NCBI GenBank assembly: GCA_037139195.1
Contig: JBAXGW010000005.1
Location: forward strand, 1-64,000
Origin: JBAXGW01 sp037139195
GTDB lineage: Bacteria; Bacteroidota; Bacteroidia; Bacteroidales; JAHJDW01
Direction of reading: 5' to 3'
DNA: 64,000 bases
Shown here: positions 62,095-64,000 of the stretch, piece by piece
How positions within the stretch are numbered: the first letter of the stretch is position 1
Layout: each line of letters opens with the position of its first letter
Notes under the pieces: model-generated
The model's database searches: none
What the model saw: only the letters and a program-made list of their open reading frames with translations
What the model was told of the DNA's origin: nothing
Made by a program: the position numbers and the translations under genes

Positions 62095-63560
62095 TGAAAA
62101 CGACTATGAAGAAATTAATAATATTTGTATCATTTTTTGTTATTGCGTCTTCTTGCCAAAAGTTAGAAGATCTTAATGAAAACACAAAAGACCCAGAATT
62201 AGTTTCTGGAGAATCGCTATTTACCGGTGCACAGAAAAATATCGTTGATCAAATGGTAAGCACAAATGTAAATAATAATGTTTTTCGTCTTTTTGCTCAA
62301 CAGTGGACCGAAACTACCTATATTGACGAAAGTATCTACGATTTGGTGAAAAGATCAGTGCCAGATAATCATTGGGATGTAATATACAGAGATGTTCTAA
62401 AAGATTTGAAAAGTTCTGCTGAATTAATTAATAAAACTAGTTATCCAACAGATGCAAGTCCATTAATTAAAACAAACAAATTGGCAATTGTTGAAATAAT
62501 GTCAGTGTATTCATGGGGTGTTTTAGTAGAAACATTTGGAAATGTTCCATATACACAAGCATTAGATGCAAGTGTGCAATTGCCAAAATACGACGATGGA
62601 CTTACTATTTATAAAGATTTAATAGTTCGATTAAATGCTGCAATTACAAAGCTCAATTTGGGCGTTGGGAGCTTTGAAGCTGCTGATAATATGTATTATG
62701 GCGATACCGAGAAGTGGTTTAAATTTGCTAATTCATTAAAGTTAAGAATGGCTATGCTTTTAGCTGATGTTGATCCTTCATTGTCAAAAGCAACTGCTGA
62801 AAGTGCTTCTTTGAATTTGATATCTTCAAATGCAGATAATGCAAGTATGGTTTATTTAAATGCTTCGCCAAATACAAATCCACTGTATTCTGACCTTATA
62901 GCTAGTGGACGCCATGATTTCGTTCCTGCAAATACTTTTGTAGATGTAATGAATGGATTAAATGACCCTAGATTAGCATTGTACTTTACTCAAATTGATA
63001 CTTCTTCGGTTGAAGGTGTTGAAAAACTAGCTTATGTAGGTGGTGTTTATGGTGCTAAAAACTCATATTCAAAGTATTCGCATTTTACAGAACGAATTTT
63101 AGATCCTACTTTTGAAGGTACTATTTTAGATTATTCTGAAGTTGAATTTTTACTTGCCGAAGCTGTTGAAAGAGGTTATGCAGTTGGTGGAACTGCCGAG
63201 TCGCATTATAATAATGCTATTACGGCTTCTATCGAATATTGGGGAGGAACATCTGCTGATGCTACTGCTTATTTGGCAACAACTGCAGTGAATTATTCCA
63301 CTGCTACTGGCGATTATAAAGAAAAAATTGGAATGCAAAAATGGATTGCATTGTATAATAGAGGTTTTGAGGCTTGGACGGATTGGCGTAGATTCGATTA
63401 TCCTGCTTTAGTTGCTCCGGAAGATGCACTTTCTGGTATTCCAGTTAGATATACTTTTCCAATTGCAGAGCAAACATTGAATGGGGCAAATTATGGTGCT
63501 GCTTCATCTGCTATTCATGGCGATAGAGTTGAAACTAAATTGTTTTGGGATTTATACTAA
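62094..63560 (+). CDS. susD: SusD/RagB-family lipoprotein
   Basis: Protein of 488 aa with a lipobox (VIASSC, Cys 21); a start at 62106 (MKKLIIF) is possible too. It belongs to the SusD-like_2 group: helical TPR-like body with WGVLVETFGNVPYTQAL, AEAVERGYAVGG, and W(T)DWRRFDYP near the end. It binds the ligand at the cell surface and acts as lid for the SusC channel. Translationally coupled to susC. Confidence 0.93.
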   Translation: MKTTMKKLIIFVSFFVIASSCQKLEDLNENTKDPELVSGESLFTGAQKNIVDQMVSTNVNNNVFRLFAQQWTETTYIDESIYDLVKRSVPDNHWDVIYRDVLKDLKSSAELINKTSYPTDASPLIKTNKLAIVEIMSVYSWGVLVETFGNVPYTQALDASVQLPKYDDGLTIYKDLIVRLNAAITKLNLGVGSFEAADNMYYGDTEKWFKFANSLKLRMAMLLADVDPSLSKATAESASLNLISSNADNASMVYLNASPNTNPLYSDLIASGRHDFVPANTFVDVMNGLNDPRLALYFTQIDTSSVEGVEKLAYVGGVYGAKNSYSKYSHFTERILDPTFEGTILDYSEVEFLLAEAVERGYAVGGTAESHYNNAITASIEYWGGTSADATAYLATTAVNYSTATGDYKEKIGMQKWIALYNRGFEAWTDWRRFDYPALVAPEDALSGIPVRYTFPIAEQTLNGANYGAASSAIHGDRVETKLFWDLY

Positions 63561-63581
63561 TGCTGCAAATAACAGAAAAAA

Positions 63582-63620
63582 AAGAGGATATTCATTATGA
63601 TTATCCTCTTTTTTTTTTGT
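63582..63620. terminator. bidirectional terminator between susD and tlpA-like gene
   Basis: AAGAGGATA (63582-63590) and TATCCTCTT (63602-63610) pair around an 11-base loop. A-rich sequence lies on the left and a T-run on the right, so it can end transcription from both sides. Confidence 0.88.
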
Positions 63621-63632
63621 TTTAAAATGCGA

Positions 63633-64000
63633 TTATTTTTTATTTGGGGTTTTCTCTTTTTTGCTGTCCATTTCATGCTTAAACAGTTCATCTAATTGTT
63701 CCGCACTTAGCTTTTTAGCAATTATTTTTTTGTCTTTATCAAGCAAATAAATGATAGGAGTTGAGGTGATGTCGTATTTTTTGCGTTCGCCAAAAGGGTC
63801 AAGTAAGTTGATCCACGATGGGTTTGTTTCTTTAACTAGTTTTTTCCAGTCGTTTTTTTCTAGTTCGGTGCACACCGAATATACTTTCAAATCAACACCT
63901 AATGCGAAATATTTGTCGAAAAGTTCTTTAACCTTAGGTAGTTCTTTTTTGCAATGTCCGCAATCCGAATCCCAGAAAAATACTACAGTGTATTCGCCCT
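63633..64000 (-). CDS. TlpA-like thioredoxin-fold protein (partial)
   Basis: The gene runs off the right edge. In the visible C-terminal 122 codons the redox motif CGHC appears in FFWDSDCGHCKKELP, followed by PKVKELFDKYFALGVDLKVYSV, the cis-Pro region DITSTPIIYLLD and a lysine-rich end. This is a TlpA/ResA-type thioredoxin domain, probably the end of a longer periplasmic protein as is common in Bacteroidota. It would reduce or form disulfides outside the cytoplasm. Convergent with susCD. Confidence 0.85.
   Translation of the reverse strand, partial: GEYTVVFFWDSDCGHCKKELPKVKELFDKYFALGVDLKVYSVCTELEKNDWKKLVKETNPSWINLLDPFGERKKYDITSTPIIYLLDKDKKIIAKKLSAEQLDELFKHEMDSKKEKTPNKK

Noticed and set aside
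1..64000. CRISPR array
   Set aside because: No regularly spaced repeats with unique spacers were seen.

Overview
The window is an AT-rich piece of a Bacteroidota chromosome, most likely an anaerobe of the Bacteroidales/Marinilabiliales type. The evidence is a SusC/SusD pair, three proteins with type IX secretion (T9SS) sorting domains, Bacteroidota promoters of the TTTG-N19-TAnnTTTG type (clearest in front of tRNA-Lys), weak Shine-Dalgarno use, indolepyruvate oxidoreductase and two [FeFe]-hydrogenase maturases.

Left accessory part (1-5.9 kb, all minus strand). It holds a two-TM membrane protein resembling abortive-infection proteins, a RelE-like protein overlapping a Shedu-type (DUF4263) nuclease, three exported proteins bracketed by a ~90-bp direct repeat, a strong 12-bp hairpin, a SymE-like protein, a single-domain ArdC-like protein and an unknown 129-aa protein. 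A ~480-bp non-coding, hairpin-rich segment follows.

Phage-derived element (about 5.9-32.9 kb). Rightward genes encode a portal-like protein, a DUF6712-like protein, a lysis cassette (holin, DUF5675 peptidoglycan-active candidate, unimolecular-spanin candidate), then tail genes: chaperone-like, two small tail genes, a 1204-aa tape measure, baseplate-like proteins, a fibre and a LamG protein. A tyrosine integrase lies convergently at the right end, 170 bp from the 3' end of tRNA-Lys(UUU). I see no terminase, capsid, protease or tail-tube gene. Each of the three rightward blocks begins just after the 9-mer CTGTCCTTT. Between lysis and tail blocks sits a ~9.8-kb defence cassette with its own promoter and terminators: type I restriction-modification hsdM-hsdS-hsdR with three genes embedded between hsdS and hsdR (DUF262 protein, OLD-like/DUF3696-like ATPase, unknown 283-aa protein). 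The left boundary of the element was not found.

Chromosomal part (33-64 kb). SDR dehydrogenase and patatin/BamA-type phospholipase, DUF349 protein, rRNA methyltransferase, a lipoprotein, a DMT permease, iorA-iorB, small membrane and zinc-ribbon proteins, hydF, hydE, two T9SS cargo proteins, a rhomboid protease, sucC, a CBM9/DUF5916 protein, a MORN-repeat protein, an M23/LysM peptidase, recQ, a susC-susD pair and a TlpA-like thioredoxin running off the right edge. Many of these genes are separated by clear intrinsic terminators.

The most interesting material is the headless, tubeless phage-like element, its CTGTCCTTT block-start motif, and the three-gene module inside the restriction locus. 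Start codons were chosen by inspecting the DNA; several apparent longer starts are TTG or lie upstream of a better ATG.
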